57,505 nt of DNA, taken from assembly GCA_937889225.1 (NCBI GenBank), contig CALAST010000093.1:1-57505 (forward strand). The letters run 5' to 3'. This document shows, one piece after another, positions 16,061 to 24,143 of this stretch. The DNA comes from an uncultured Lachnobacterium sp. Its GTDB lineage: Bacteria; Bacillota; Clostridia; Lachnospirales; Lachnospiraceae. A model generated the notes under the pieces. The model saw only the letters and a program-made list of their open reading frames with translations, had not been told where the DNA came from and made no database searches. Numbering within the stretch: the first letter of the stretch is position 1; every line of letters begins with the position of its first letter. The translations under genes were made by a program, and so were the position numbers.

Positions 16061-16699
16061 ATGCAAGAAAGAATTTTAATTACACTAAAAGAAAATCCAC
16101 AGGTTATCCTTAGAGCATTTCCTGGTCATTTTATCACTCCAAATGCTCATACAAACTACTATTTGGATATGACAGCCATTAAAACTCGTACACATGAATC
16201 ACGTGCTGCTGCAAGAGAATTAGTAAAAAAAATCGACCCTACCGCTATCGTCGATACCATTTTATGTATGGAGGGTTGTGAAGTTATCGGTGCATATCTT
16301 GCAGAAGAACTCACTAAAGCGGGTATTCTTTCTGTTAACTCCTATAAAGCGATTAATGTTGTAACGCCAGAGTCAGCTTACACCGGTCAGCTAGTATTTA
16401 GAGATAATATTCAGCCAATGATTAACAAGAAAAACATTTTGCTTCTTGTTCCTACGATAGCAACAGGACAAACTATGGCAAAAACTGCAGAAGCCATTAA
16501 ATATTATGGTGCACATGTTACTAGTATCTGCTCTATCTTTAGCGTTGCAAATACTTGTTTTGGCAGACCGGTTTATTCACTATTTACAATTCAAGATCTT
16601 CCAGATTACAAATTATACAATCCTGAAAATTGTGCAATGTGTAAAGATAATCAACCCGTTGATGCATTCGCAAATGCATTTGGATATTCTCACATATAA
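16061..16699 (+). CDS. Orotate phosphoribosyltransferase-like protein with degenerate PRPP loop
   Basis: The 212-residue protein resembles type I phosphoribosyltransferases: an N-terminal YYLDMTAIKTR (OPRTase substrate strand) and a Rossmann-like NILLLVPTIATGQTM. In true enzymes this loop has two acidic residues (DDxxTTG); here they are Val-Pro, so PRPP/Mg binding is doubtful. A conserved C-terminal CAMC pair and NPENC suggest metal binding or a disulfide. AGGGGGA precedes the ATG. It may be a regulatory or salvage protein rather than PyrE. It is monocistronic, divergent from sigG. Confidence 0.7.
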   Translation: MQERILITLKENPQVILRAFPGHFITPNAHTNYYLDMTAIKTRTHESRAAARELVKKIDPTAIVDTILCMEGCEVIGAYLAEELTKAGILSVNSYKAINVVTPESAYTGQLVFRDNIQPMINKKNILLLVPTIATGQTMAKTAEAIKYYGAHVTSICSIFSVANTCFGRPVYSLFTIQDLPDYKLYNPENCAMCKDNQPVDAFANAFGYSHI

Positions 16700-16925
16700 C
16701 AGATCCTCAAATGATAAGTGAGAAGCAGATTAAGGACGATGTAAAGGAAATATCGCAAGGTGTACAGAATAGGATTTTAATTTCTATGGATACACTTTAT
16801 GAATAACTGGGAAGATTATGAATTTTTTTCAAAAAAAGCCGATATATATAATATAAGAAACACTATTGAAATACGCACATATCCAAGGAGGGATTGTCAA
16901 AGCTAAAGCGTTGACCGGTAGTTTC

Positions 16926-17159
16926 ATGGTGCATTCGGTAATGGCAGTATCAAGGATAAATAAGGTAAGGCGGGATTTTGGTCAGGCCGGAAATGATTTC
17001 AGGAAAGAACAAAAGAAAGCCAATACCTCATTTTCCGAGGTTCTGAAAAAGGAAGTGGAGGGTGTAAGAAAGGAATCAAGCAGCTGTGGTTTTGTGACAT
17101 ACGGAATGGACAGACAACTTCATTTTCAGGATTACCGAACAAGAGAATACTACAATTAA
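16926..17159 (+). CDS. Small protein of unknown function
   Basis: The open frame extends from TTG 16866 to 17159 (97 residues from that codon, 77 from ATG 16926). The C-terminal half is hydrophilic and ends with CGFVTYGMDRQLHFQDY, without membrane helix. I do not recognise it. A strong AAGGAGG at 16885-16891 has no in-frame start codon at proper distance (only ATT at 16893 or TTG 16911), so the start is unsure; ATG 16926 is given as the first conventional codon. A terminator follows, supporting a real transcript. Confidence 0.5.
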   Translation: MVHSVMAVSRINKVRRDFGQAGNDFRKEQKKANTSFSEVLKKEVEGVRKESSSCGFVTYGMDRQLHFQDYRTREYYN

Positions 17160-17161
17160 TC

Positions 17162-17196
17162 AAAAGGGCATGCTCATTTGGGCATGTCTTTTTGAC
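17162..17196 (+). terminator. Terminator after the small unknown gene
   Basis: An imperfect stem pairs AAAAGGGCATGC (17162-17173) with GGCATGTCTTTTT (about 17181-17193), and the arm itself supplies the T run. Confidence 0.55.
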
Positions 17197-17369
17197 AGTT
17201 ATTTTTGCTAAATTTGGTTAAAAAAATAGCGAAAGCAGATTTTGGGTGCTTGATTTATAATGGATTTTTATGTGCCTCTTTATATAGCAGTTGACTTTCT
17301 TCCTATAATTATGTTAAACTTTTAAAGTTAAATACCCCCATAAAAACAAGGTCTTAAGGGGAAGATAAG

Positions 17370-17413
17370 TCGAGTGTTCGAGACCTTCCACTCGTAAAAC
17401 AAAACTAAAGGAG
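17370..17413 (+). ncRNA. preQ1-I riboswitch
   Basis: Stem CGAGTG/CACTCG (17371-17376 and 17389-17394) encloses a 12-nt loop TTCGAGACCTTC, followed by an A-rich linker and CTAAAGGAG. This matches the preQ1-I class: a small P1 stem, a C/U-rich loop and an AAAACUAA tail that forms the pseudoknot. The tail contains the Shine-Dalgarno sequence (AAGGAG, 17408-17413), so ligand binding would block translation of the queT gene. The match is by eye to the class consensus. Confidence 0.75.
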
Positions 17414-17417
17414 ACAA

Positions 17418-17939
17418 ATGAATATGAGAAACAAAAATGTAACAATGATGACACAAGCTGCAATTATTGCGGCACTCTATGTAGTGTTGACTATGGTTGC
17501 AAATGCACTGGGATTGGCAAATTATGCGATTCAGGTGCGATTTTCGGAAGCACTTTGCGTGTTGCCTTATTTTACTGTTGCAGCAGTTCCGGGGCTGTAT
17601 ATTGGATGTTTGGTTGCTAATCTTTTAACGGGAGCAGCTATCTGGGACATTTTATTTGGCAGTCTTGCAACCTTGATAGGTGCAATTGGAACGTATTTAT
17701 TACGAAAGCATAAGTTTTTAATGACTTTGCCACCGGTTATTGCAAATGCGATAATTGTTCCATTTGTATTGCGTTATGGATATCAAATTACATGGATATA
17801 CGAGGGGAAGGATTTGGCAATTCCATATTTTGCAGCAACTGTAGGAATTGGGGAAATTATTTCTGTGTGTATTTTGGGAAGTATGCTTTTGAAAGTTTTG
17901 CTTCCATATAAAAATATTTTGTTTTATAGAGATAAGTAG
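17418..17939 (+). CDS. queT: QueT-type queuosine precursor transporter
   Basis: The 173-residue membrane protein has five to six helices and the QueT family sequence VRFSEALCVLPYFT, with PGLYIGCLVANL and FGSLATLIGAI. QueT is the S component of an ECF transporter for preQ1 or related queuine precursors. The preQ1-I riboswitch directly upstream fits this substrate. ATG 17418 and ATG 17424 are both near the Shine-Dalgarno; 17418 is given. No queuosine biosynthesis genes are adjacent, so salvage is likely. Confidence 0.9.
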   Translation: MNMRNKNVTMMTQAAIIAALYVVLTMVANALGLANYAIQVRFSEALCVLPYFTVAAVPGLYIGCLVANLLTGAAIWDILFGSLATLIGAIGTYLLRKHKFLMTLPPVIANAIIVPFVLRYGYQITWIYEGKDLAIPYFAATVGIGEIISVCILGSMLLKVLLPYKNILFYRDK

Positions 17940-18073
17940 ATTCTTTTTCGATTGGTACAAAATGTGAATACTTGATACAAGAAAAGTTACGTTTATTGTT
18001 TTTTATATACTTGAAAACGAAACGTAGCGAAGAATATTTTAAGTATTTGCTTGATGAAATATAGGAGGATATT

Positions 18074-19864
18074 ATGAAGAAATTACTGGATTTAATATCA
18101 GAAGAAGTAACAGCCGCATTTGTAGAATGCGGATACGATGAAAAATACGGAAAGGTTACATTATCAAACAGACCTGACCTTTGTGAATATCAATGTAATG
18201 GAGCAATGGCAGCAGCAAAAGCATATAAATGTGCACCATTTATGATTTCTGATAAAATTGCAGAAATTTTAGTAAAAAATCCAATGTTTTCGATGGCAGA
18301 ATCCGTAAAACCGGGATTTTTGAATTTGAAACTCAATAATGAGTATCTTGCAAACTACTTAAATGAAATGCAAAAAGATGAAGGACGTTTTGGATGTGAA
18401 AAAACAAAAAATCCAAAAACCATTATGATTGACTACGGTGGACCAAACGTGGCAAAACCACTTCATGTAGGACATCTTCGTTCTGCAATTATTGGAGAAA
18501 GTATCAAACGTATTGGTAAGTTTGCTGGTCACAATATGATAGGTGACGTTCATCTTGGTGACTGGGGACTTCAAATGGGTCTTATCATTACTGAGTTAAA
18601 ACTTCGTAAACCGGAACTTGTGTATTTTGATGAAAGCTATGAAGGGGAATACCCAACAGAAGCACCATTTACGATTTCAGAATTAGAAGAAATTTATCCG
18701 ACAGCCAGCAGTAAGTCAAAAGAAGACGAGTCTTACAAAGAACAAGCTCTTGCAGCAACGAATGAACTACAGCAAGGCAGAAAAGGGTATCGTGCATTGC
18801 TTACACATATCCTTAATGTGTCAGTTACCGACCTAAAGAAAAACTATGAAAAATTAAATGTAAACTTTGAACTTTGGAAAGGCGAATCCGATGCACAGCC
18901 ATATATTCCTGATATGGTGACAAAATTAAAAGAAGGCGGATACGCTTACGAAAGCGAAGGAGCATTAGTAGTAGATGTTGCAGAAGAAACAGATACAAAA
19001 GAAATTCCACCATGTATCATTTTAAAATCCGATGGGGCATCGCTTTACAGTACCACAGACCTTGCAACGCTTGTTATGCGTATGGAAGATTACAATCCGG
19101 AGTCTATTATCTATATCACAGATAAGCGTCAGGAACTTCACTTTAAACAAGTATTCCGCTGTGCAAAGAAAACAGGTATCGTAAAACAAGAAACAGAATT
19201 GAAGCATATTGGTTTTGGTACGATGAATGGAAAAGACGGTAAGCCATTTAAAACACGTGATGGTGGTGTGATGCGTCTTGAATATTTATTAGAAGAAATC
19301 TATGAAGAAATGTTGAAAAAAATTTTGGAAAACCAAAAGACAAAAGAAAATTTAGACATTTCTATGGAAGAAGCACAAGATACCGCTAGAAAGATTGCAT
19401 TATCTGCAATTAAATATGGTGACCTTTCCAATCAGGCAAGCAAGGACTATATTTTTGATATTGAACGTTTTACTTCTTTTGAAGGAAATACAGGCCCATA
19501 TATTTTATATACGATTGTGCGTATTAAATCTATTTTGGCAAAATATGAAGCAACTGGCAAATCAGCAGCAGATTGTCATTGTATCATGCCAGCACATAAT
19601 GACAGCGAAAAAGATTTAATGAAAGTGCTTGCAAAATTCAATGCAGTTGTAGAAAACGCATTTGAAGAAACAGCACCACACAAAATTTGTGCTTATATTT
19701 ATGAATTGGCAAATGCATTCAATGGATTTTATCATGGTACAAAAATTCTTTCTGAAAGCAATGAAGATGTGCAGAAATCATATATCAGCTTATTAAATCT
19801 TACAAAATCTGTTTTGGAAACTTGTATTGATATGTTAGGTTTTGAAGCACCTGAGAGGATGTAG
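18074..19864 (+). CDS. argS: Arginyl-tRNA synthetase
   Basis: This 596-residue class I synthetase charges tRNA-Arg. The N-terminal Add1-type domain (about 1-110) is followed by the HIGH-type motif in NVAKPLHVGHLRS. The KMSKS region is replaced by GKPFKTRDGG, as is usual for many bacterial ArgRS. A C-terminal anticodon-binding DALR domain ends at residue 596. AGGAGG lies before the ATG. No T-box leader was recognised upstream. Confidence 0.96.
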   Translation: MKKLLDLISEEVTAAFVECGYDEKYGKVTLSNRPDLCEYQCNGAMAAAKAYKCAPFMISDKIAEILVKNPMFSMAESVKPGFLNLKLNNEYLANYLNEMQKDEGRFGCEKTKNPKTIMIDYGGPNVAKPLHVGHLRSAIIGESIKRIGKFAGHNMIGDVHLGDWGLQMGLIITELKLRKPELVYFDESYEGEYPTEAPFTISELEEIYPTASSKSKEDESYKEQALAATNELQQGRKGYRALLTHILNVSVTDLKKNYEKLNVNFELWKGESDAQPYIPDMVTKLKEGGYAYESEGALVVDVAEETDTKEIPPCIILKSDGASLYSTTDLATLVMRMEDYNPESIIYITDKRQELHFKQVFRCAKKTGIVKQETELKHIGFGTMNGKDGKPFKTRDGGVMRLEYLLEEIYEEMLKKILENQKTKENLDISMEEAQDTARKIALSAIKYGDLSNQASKDYIFDIERFTSFEGNTGPYILYTIVRIKSILAKYEATGKSAADCHCIMPAHNDSEKDLMKVLAKFNAVVENAFEETAPHKICAYIYELANAFNGFYHGTKILSESNEDVQKSYISLLNLTKSVLETCIDMLGFEAPERM

Positions 19865-19958
19865 TGATTTTTAGTATGAAGTTACAATTAGTACATCATG
19901 AATATACAGTTGTAACATTAAGACTGGAAGACTGTTAATTAAAGTTAAGTGAAAAAGA

Positions 19959-19988
19959 GTCATAATTTTATAGACAAGTCATATAAAT
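19959..19988 (+). promoter_or_regulatory. Candidate sigma-E promoter of the spoIIIA operon
   Basis: A -35-like TCATAAT (19960-19966) and a -10-like CATATAAAT (19980-19988) are separated by 13 bp, near the sigma-E consensus (KMATATT, N13-14, CATAnnnT). In Bacillus spoIIIA is sigma-E controlled. It lies 69 bp before spoIIIAA and inside the left arm of a terminator. Confidence 0.45.
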
Positions 19989-20030
19989 AAGTCATAGGTA
20001 GTTTTTATTACCTGTGGCTTATTTTTATTT
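19985..20030 (+). terminator. Terminator of argS
   Basis: A 16-bp stem (19985-20000 with 20009-20024, two G-U pairs) and an 8-nt loop are followed by TTTTTATTTT. Because the candidate spoIIIA promoter would start transcripts within the left arm, spoIIIA RNA could not form the full hairpin. Confidence 0.75.
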
Positions 20031-20056
20031 TCAAATTTTTGGAAGGGAAAGGAACA

Positions 20057-20977
20057 ATGTATCATAGTTTAATTCATATATTTCCCTATTCACTTCGCAT
20101 ACATATGCATCGCATTTCATGGGAAGGTTTAGAGGAAATTCGGGTTCGTATAGCATCTCCTATCGAATTGATTTATGGAAATCGAATCGAATGGATGACG
20201 GAAGAGAATGCAAAGATAGATAGACAGGCTTTGGATGAAATGCTTAATTATATGACAGGCTATTCCCTTTATTCATTAGAGGAGGAAATTAGACAAGGCT
20301 ATCTTACAATAGACGGTGGGCATAGAGTTGGGCTTACGGGACATACGGCTTATGGAAGTGCAGTTGGCGGTTATGAAGTGCAGAATATAGTGGATATTAA
20401 TGGACTGAATATAAGAATTGCCCACGAGAAAAAGGGTTGTGCAGATGAGATTCTTCCTTATATAAGAAATCAGTTGTCAATTTATAACACGATTTTGTTT
20501 GCAGCTCCCGGAATTGGAAAAACGACTTATTTACGTGATTGCATTCGACAAATTTCAAATGGAGATAAAGGAATAGGAGGTTTGAAAAGCGCAGTAGTGG
20601 ATGAACGTTCAGAGATTGCAGCATGTTGTCAGGGAAAACCACAAAATGATTTGGGAAGTCGTACGGATGTATTAGATGCTTGTCCAAAAGAAATAGGAAT
20701 GAAAATGTTGCTTCGCAGCATGTCACCACAGGTAATTGCAGTAGATGAGCTTGGAAAGGAAAAGGAATTTGAGTTGATAGAAGAAATGCGTTGTTGTGGA
20801 GTGAAATTGCTTGGAACAATGCATGCAGGAAGTATAGAAGAAATCCTAAAAAATCCAAAATTAAAAGGCTGTCTGGAAAGTGGGGCGATTGAACGATTTG
20901 TAGAATTGATTCGTTTACCAAGTGGGAAGAGAACTTTTCGGATTTATAATCAAAGGGGAGATATCGTTGTTTCATAA
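20057..20977 (+). CDS. spoIIIAA: Stage III sporulation protein AA
   Basis: This 306-residue secretion-ATPase-like protein has Walker A AAPGIGKTT and a Walker-B-like PQVIAVDELG, plus the DERSEIAACCQG segment conserved in SpoIIIAA. It energises the mother-cell to forespore channel of the SpoIIIA-SpoIIQ complex. ATG 20057 follows GGAAAGGAACA. It begins the eight-gene operon AA to AH. Confidence 0.94.
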   Translation: MYHSLIHIFPYSLRIHMHRISWEGLEEIRVRIASPIELIYGNRIEWMTEENAKIDRQALDEMLNYMTGYSLYSLEEEIRQGYLTIDGGHRVGLTGHTAYGSAVGGYEVQNIVDINGLNIRIAHEKKGCADEILPYIRNQLSIYNTILFAAPGIGKTTYLRDCIRQISNGDKGIGGLKSAVVDERSEIAACCQGKPQNDLGSRTDVLDACPKEIGMKMLLRSMSPQVIAVDELGKEKEFELIEEMRCCGVKLLGTMHAGSIEEILKNPKLKGCLESGAIERFVELIRLPSGKRTFRIYNQRGDIVVS

Positions 20978-20999
20978 ATTTGGTAAATATAAAATTAGT

Positions 21000-21042
21000 C
21001 AAGTAGATATTCGCAATCTGCTTTGCTATTTGCTTAACTTGA
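21000..21042 (-). repeat. R2 hairpin repeat, inverted, between spoIIIAA and spoIIIAB
   Basis: Read on the minus strand it gives AAGCAAATAGCAAAGCAGAT followed by TGCGAATATCTACTTGA. This is the only copy in the window that is opposite to the neighbouring gene. It separates AA and AB by 149 bp in an operon that is otherwise tight. Confidence 0.65.
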
Positions 21043-21126
21043 AGAGGAGAATTTTTTGATTTCGTTAAATTTTGAATGCAAAATAAACAATAGTTTGGAA
21101 GTAAAATTATCATAAAAGGAAGTTAT

Positions 21127-21642
21127 ATGTGGAAAATAATAGGAATACTACTCTTTGGAGCAGGTATTATGGGAGAAGTATATGAATGGATGGCAAGAAA
21201 TAAAAGCAGGCAAAAACGATTGGAGGAAATGCTGATATTTCTGAAAAAAGCACGATATGCAATGGATGAAGAAAAAGTGCGGTGGATTCCCTTTTTTGAG
21301 CATTATGAAAGTGAAGATGTGATTGTAACCGAAACATTGCATGAAATCGGAAAACGTTTGGAAGAACATAGGTATCCTTATGGAGAAGATGCATGGAAAT
21401 CTGTGTTTTTGGAAAAGAAAAGGGAATGGAATTGCAAAGAAGCATGTTTTCAAGTGTTGATACAGATGGGAGGTGCTTTTTTTGGACGAAGCAGACAGGA
21501 AAATGGAGCGTTTATGGAGAGTTACATAAGGCAGTTGGAGGAGTGTAAGGGAAAGGAAAAGGAGAAATTTGCAGAAGAAAAGAAAGTATGGATTCCGGTG
21601 AGTGTGTTGGGAGGAGTGATGCTTGTGATTATGTTGATATGA
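21127..21642 (+). CDS. spoIIIAB: Stage III sporulation protein AB
   Basis: The 171-residue protein has an N-terminal helix (about 3-18) and a C-terminal helix (about 155-171) around a helical soluble region, which is the layout of SpoIIIAB, a GspF-like platform. Place in the operon between AA and AC supports the call. Confidence 0.88.
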   Translation: MWKIIGILLFGAGIMGEVYEWMARNKSRQKRLEEMLIFLKKARYAMDEEKVRWIPFFEHYESEDVIVTETLHEIGKRLEEHRYPYGEDAWKSVFLEKKREWNCKEACFQVLIQMGGAFFGRSRQENGAFMESYIRQLEECKGKEKEKFAEEKKVWIPVSVLGGVMLVIMLI

Positions 21643-21677
21643 ATGGTGGAAAAATAGAGAAAGATAGCAGGAATAAC

Positions 21678-21872
21678 ATGGAAATAACAATTATTTTTAA
21701 AATTGCAGCAGTAGGCATTATTGTAACGATATTGGGACAGGTATTAAAGCAAAGCGGCAGGGATGAGCAGGCTTTTTTGGTAGGGTTGGCAGGACTTATT
21801 ATTGTACTTTTTTGGATTGTGCCTTATATTAGCAGATTGTTTGAGACGATGGAGACTTTATTTCTTATGTGA
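21678..21872 (+). CDS. spoIIIAC: Stage III sporulation protein AC
   Basis: A 64-residue protein with two membrane helices. The sequence IFKIAAVGIIVTILGQVLKQ and SGRDEQAFLVGLAGLI is that of the SpoIIIAC family. ATG 21678 is used; the upstream in-frame GTG lies inside spoIIIAB and is ignored. Confidence 0.92.
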   Translation: MEITIIFKIAAVGIIVTILGQVLKQSGRDEQAFLVGLAGLIIVLFWIVPYISRLFETMETLFLM

Positions 21873-22004
21873 TTTTTGTGCTTATCGTATCAATTTATGA
21901 AAAAAGCAAAGAAGAATCACAAGTTGCGACAGTTTCTATTTATTAATGAAACGATTGAAGATTATTATGAGAGTAATTTTTTACATATATGGGGAGGTGT
22001 GAAA

Positions 22005-22382
22005 ATGATAAAAATAGGAGTGCTTGGTGTTGCGGCAGCACTTCTTGCAACGCTCATTAAGAAAGAACGGGCAGAACATGCCATGATAATCGGAATTGTG
22101 GCAGGGATTGTTATTTTTTTATATGTATTGACACAAATATCCGTAGTGCTTGGATTTGTTTCTGAGATGATAGAAATGGTTGCTATTGAAGGTACGTATT
22201 ATCTGCAACTTTTAAAAATGTTGGGAGTCGCATATGTGGCAGAGTTTGCTTCTTCTATCTGCAAGGATGCAGGTTATCAGTCCATAGCGGGAATGATAGA
22301 ACTGTTCGCAAAGTTATCCATTGTAGTGCTTAGCATTCCCGGAATTTTATTTTTACTGGAAACATTGGAGCAGTTTTTATGA
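22005..22382 (+). CDS. spoIIIAD: Stage III sporulation protein AD
   Basis: The 125-residue membrane protein starts MIKIGVLGVAAALLATLIKK, typical of SpoIIIAD, and has about four helices. GGGGAGGTG lies 6 bp before ATG 22005. The 132 bp between AC and AD are longer than usual for the operon; the frame is open there but has no family similarity. Its stop overlaps the AE start by ATGA. Confidence 0.92.
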   Translation: MIKIGVLGVAAALLATLIKKERAEHAMIIGIVAGIVIFLYVLTQISVVLGFVSEMIEMVAIEGTYYLQLLKMLGVAYVAEFASSICKDAGYQSIAGMIELFAKLSIVVLSIPGILFLLETLEQFL

Positions 22383-23464
22383 GTAGTGAAAATACAGCAA
22401 CCATAGAACAATATTTAGAGGAAATATTAGGTGCGATTGATTTTTGTAGCGTAAACCAATTTTTGAATGAGCATTTTCGAGGAAAAATGACGTTTGAGGC
22501 ATTTGTTTCCCAGATTGCAAAGGACGGGCTTTCTGCTATTAATGCGGAAAATGTAACAACATTAGTATTTGATAGCCTGCTTTATGAGATTTCAGCAGCC
22601 AGACCGATTTTTTTGAAAATGTTATGCTTTGGAATTTTATTTTCCATTGTGCAGAAATTAATTTGCACGAAAAATAAATACATATCAGATGTAGGATTTT
22701 TGTTGATTTATGGTACGGTAATGGCTCTTTTGATGCAGTCATTTTCTTTGGTAAAAGAAATCGCTATATCGGGGCTTGAGCATTTGTTGCAATTTTTGCA
22801 TGTATTGATACCGACTTATGCAGTAACATTGGTATTTTCCGGAAATGCCGTAACAGGCGGAATTTTTTATGAAATTGCTTTTTTTGTGATTTATCTTATG
22901 GAATTGCTTATGAAAAATATTTTGAGTCCGCTGATTCATGTGTTTGTTTTAGTCGTATTTTTAAACAATCTTTTTGAGGAAGACCGACTTTCCAAATTGG
23001 CAGAACTTATGGAACAATTGGTGCAGATTCTTTTAAAAGTATCGTTTGGCATAGTCGCAGGGCTTAGTGTCATACAATCTATTTTAGCTCCTGCAAAGGA
23101 CAGACTTGCAGATAATGCGGTGCTTCAAGGAATTTCTGCTTTGCCGGGAGTTGGCAATGTACTTGGTTCTGCCGGTGAAATTGTGCTTAGTTGCGGGATT
23201 TTGATAAAAAATAGTATTGGGGTTGCAGCATTGGTTCTTTTAGTTGTTTTAGCAGTAACGCCTGTTATAAAAATTGGGACATTTTGGTTATTATATCATG
23301 TGCTTTCTTCTGTATTACAACCGATTGCAGATAGTCGAATAACAGAATGTGTTTCGGGTGTGGCGAGAGGATGTGATTTATATATGAAAATTATTATAAA
23401 TTCCATGTTATTGTTTTTTATTCTGTTTTCCGTAATAAGTGCGGCTACGACATTTGTCTATTAA
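22379..23464 (+). CDS. spoIIIAE: Stage III sporulation protein AE
   Basis: The 361-residue membrane protein has about eight helices and family segments ISAARPIFLKM, LAVTPVIKIGTFWLLYH and a central LSVIQSILAPAKDRLAD. SpoIIIAE is the main permease-like channel component. It is translationally coupled to AD. Confidence 0.94.
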   Translation: MSSENTATIEQYLEEILGAIDFCSVNQFLNEHFRGKMTFEAFVSQIAKDGLSAINAENVTTLVFDSLLYEISAARPIFLKMLCFGILFSIVQKLICTKNKYISDVGFLLIYGTVMALLMQSFSLVKEIAISGLEHLLQFLHVLIPTYAVTLVFSGNAVTGGIFYEIAFFVIYLMELLMKNILSPLIHVFVLVVFLNNLFEEDRLSKLAELMEQLVQILLKVSFGIVAGLSVIQSILAPAKDRLADNAVLQGISALPGVGNVLGSAGEIVLSCGILIKNSIGVAALVLLVVLAVTPVIKIGTFWLLYHVLSSVLQPIADSRITECVSGVARGCDLYMKIIINSMLLFFILFSVISAATTFVY

Positions 23465-23488
23465 GAGAATATATGGTGAGAGAACAAT

Positions 23489-23773
23489 ATGTTAGATTTT
23501 ATTCGAAATTATTATGTATTTGTGCTTATATTAATGATTTTTTCCTATCTGGTGCCAAAAGAGGATTATAAACGTTATATTCAGTTCTTTATCAGCATTT
23601 TTGTGATTGTGCTTTTACTAAATCCCATGCTTGAATTTTTGATGCTAAAGGATAGTTCTGTTTTGGAAGAAACATTTTCCATGTTTAATGAGCAGATAAA
23701 AGAATTGGATTTTCAGATAGGAGAACAGGAGGATATCTTTGAACATTTCTTTTTTGAAGGAGAAGGGGAGTAA
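23489..23773 (+). CDS. spoIIIAF: Stage III sporulation protein AF, shortened
   Basis: Only 94 residues long, against about 200 in Bacillus. The two N-terminal helices with the family motif YVFVLILMIFSYLVPKEDYKRY and LNPMLE are intact (listed in parts: about 8-25 and 31-48). The soluble ring-building domain is reduced to about 40 residues. The following spoIIIAG starts inside its 3' end, so the short form is not a simple sequencing frameshift; no ring domain appears in the other frames. Confidence 0.85.
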   Translation: MLDFIRNYYVFVLILMIFSYLVPKEDYKRYIQFFISIFVIVLLLNPMLEFLMLKDSSVLEETFSMFNEQIKELDFQIGEQEDIFEHFFFEGEGE

Positions 23774-24143
23774 ATACCTTATATGGATTTTGGTAGGACT
23801 TTTGATACTTGTTATGGCAATTCCAACAGGTACGCAGAAAAATGAAAGCGTTTCCCAAATAAATCAGGAAGAAACCGCAAGTTTAGAGGCACAATTAGAG
23901 TATGTGTTGTCTGCAATGGAAGGCGTCGGAAATGTAAAAGTCATGATTTCGACAGAAAATACGAAAGAAACATTATTTGGAACGGAAAATAGTAAAGGAA
24001 ATGTAACCGGTGTGGTCGTTGTTGCACAGGGGGCTGGAAATCCGGTAGTAGATGCAAGAATTTCTGATGCAATAAAGGCATTATTTTCCATAGACGTGCA
24101 TAAAATAAGTATCGTAAAGATGACAAAGCAGGAGGATGAATGA
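23739..24143 (+). CDS. spoIIIAG: Stage III sporulation protein AG, shortened
   Basis: 134 residues, against 229 in Bacillus. One membrane helix (about 13-29) is followed by the ring-building fold: LEYVLSAMEGVGNVKVMIST and GVVVVAQGAGNPVV...ISDAIKALFSID. The long insertion that builds the outer beta ring in Bacillus SpoIIIAG is replaced by about 15 residues. The start is TTG 23739 with GGAGG 7 bp upstream. It overlaps AF by 35 bp and AH by ATGA. Confidence 0.87.
   Translation: MNISFLKEKGSKYLIWILVGLLILVMAIPTGTQKNESVSQINQEETASLEAQLEYVLSAMEGVGNVKVMISTENTKETLFGTENSKGNVTGVVVVAQGAGNPVVDARISDAIKALFSIDVHKISIVKMTKQEDE

Noticed and set aside
16711..16806. Short frame MISEKQIKDDVKEISQGVQN followed by 11 residues
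   Set aside because: No ribosome site, 31 residues, no family; probably a remnant or chance frame after the phosphoribosyltransferase-like gene.
17940..18073. T-box leader before argS
   Set aside because: A TACGTTT/AAACGTA hairpin exists but no T-box sequence (TGGNACCGCG) is present.
19876..19938. Twenty-residue frame MKLQLVHHEYTVVTLRLEDC between argS and spoIIIAA
   Set aside because: No ribosome site and too short; treated as noncoding.
20397..21690. Minus-strand frames of 180-238 residues opposite spoIIIAA/AB
   Set aside because: Both plus-strand genes are clear family members; the antisense frames have no motifs.
21876..22004. N-terminal extension of spoIIIAD (43 extra residues)
   Set aside because: Not similar to the family; a strong GGGGAGGTG marks ATG 22005.
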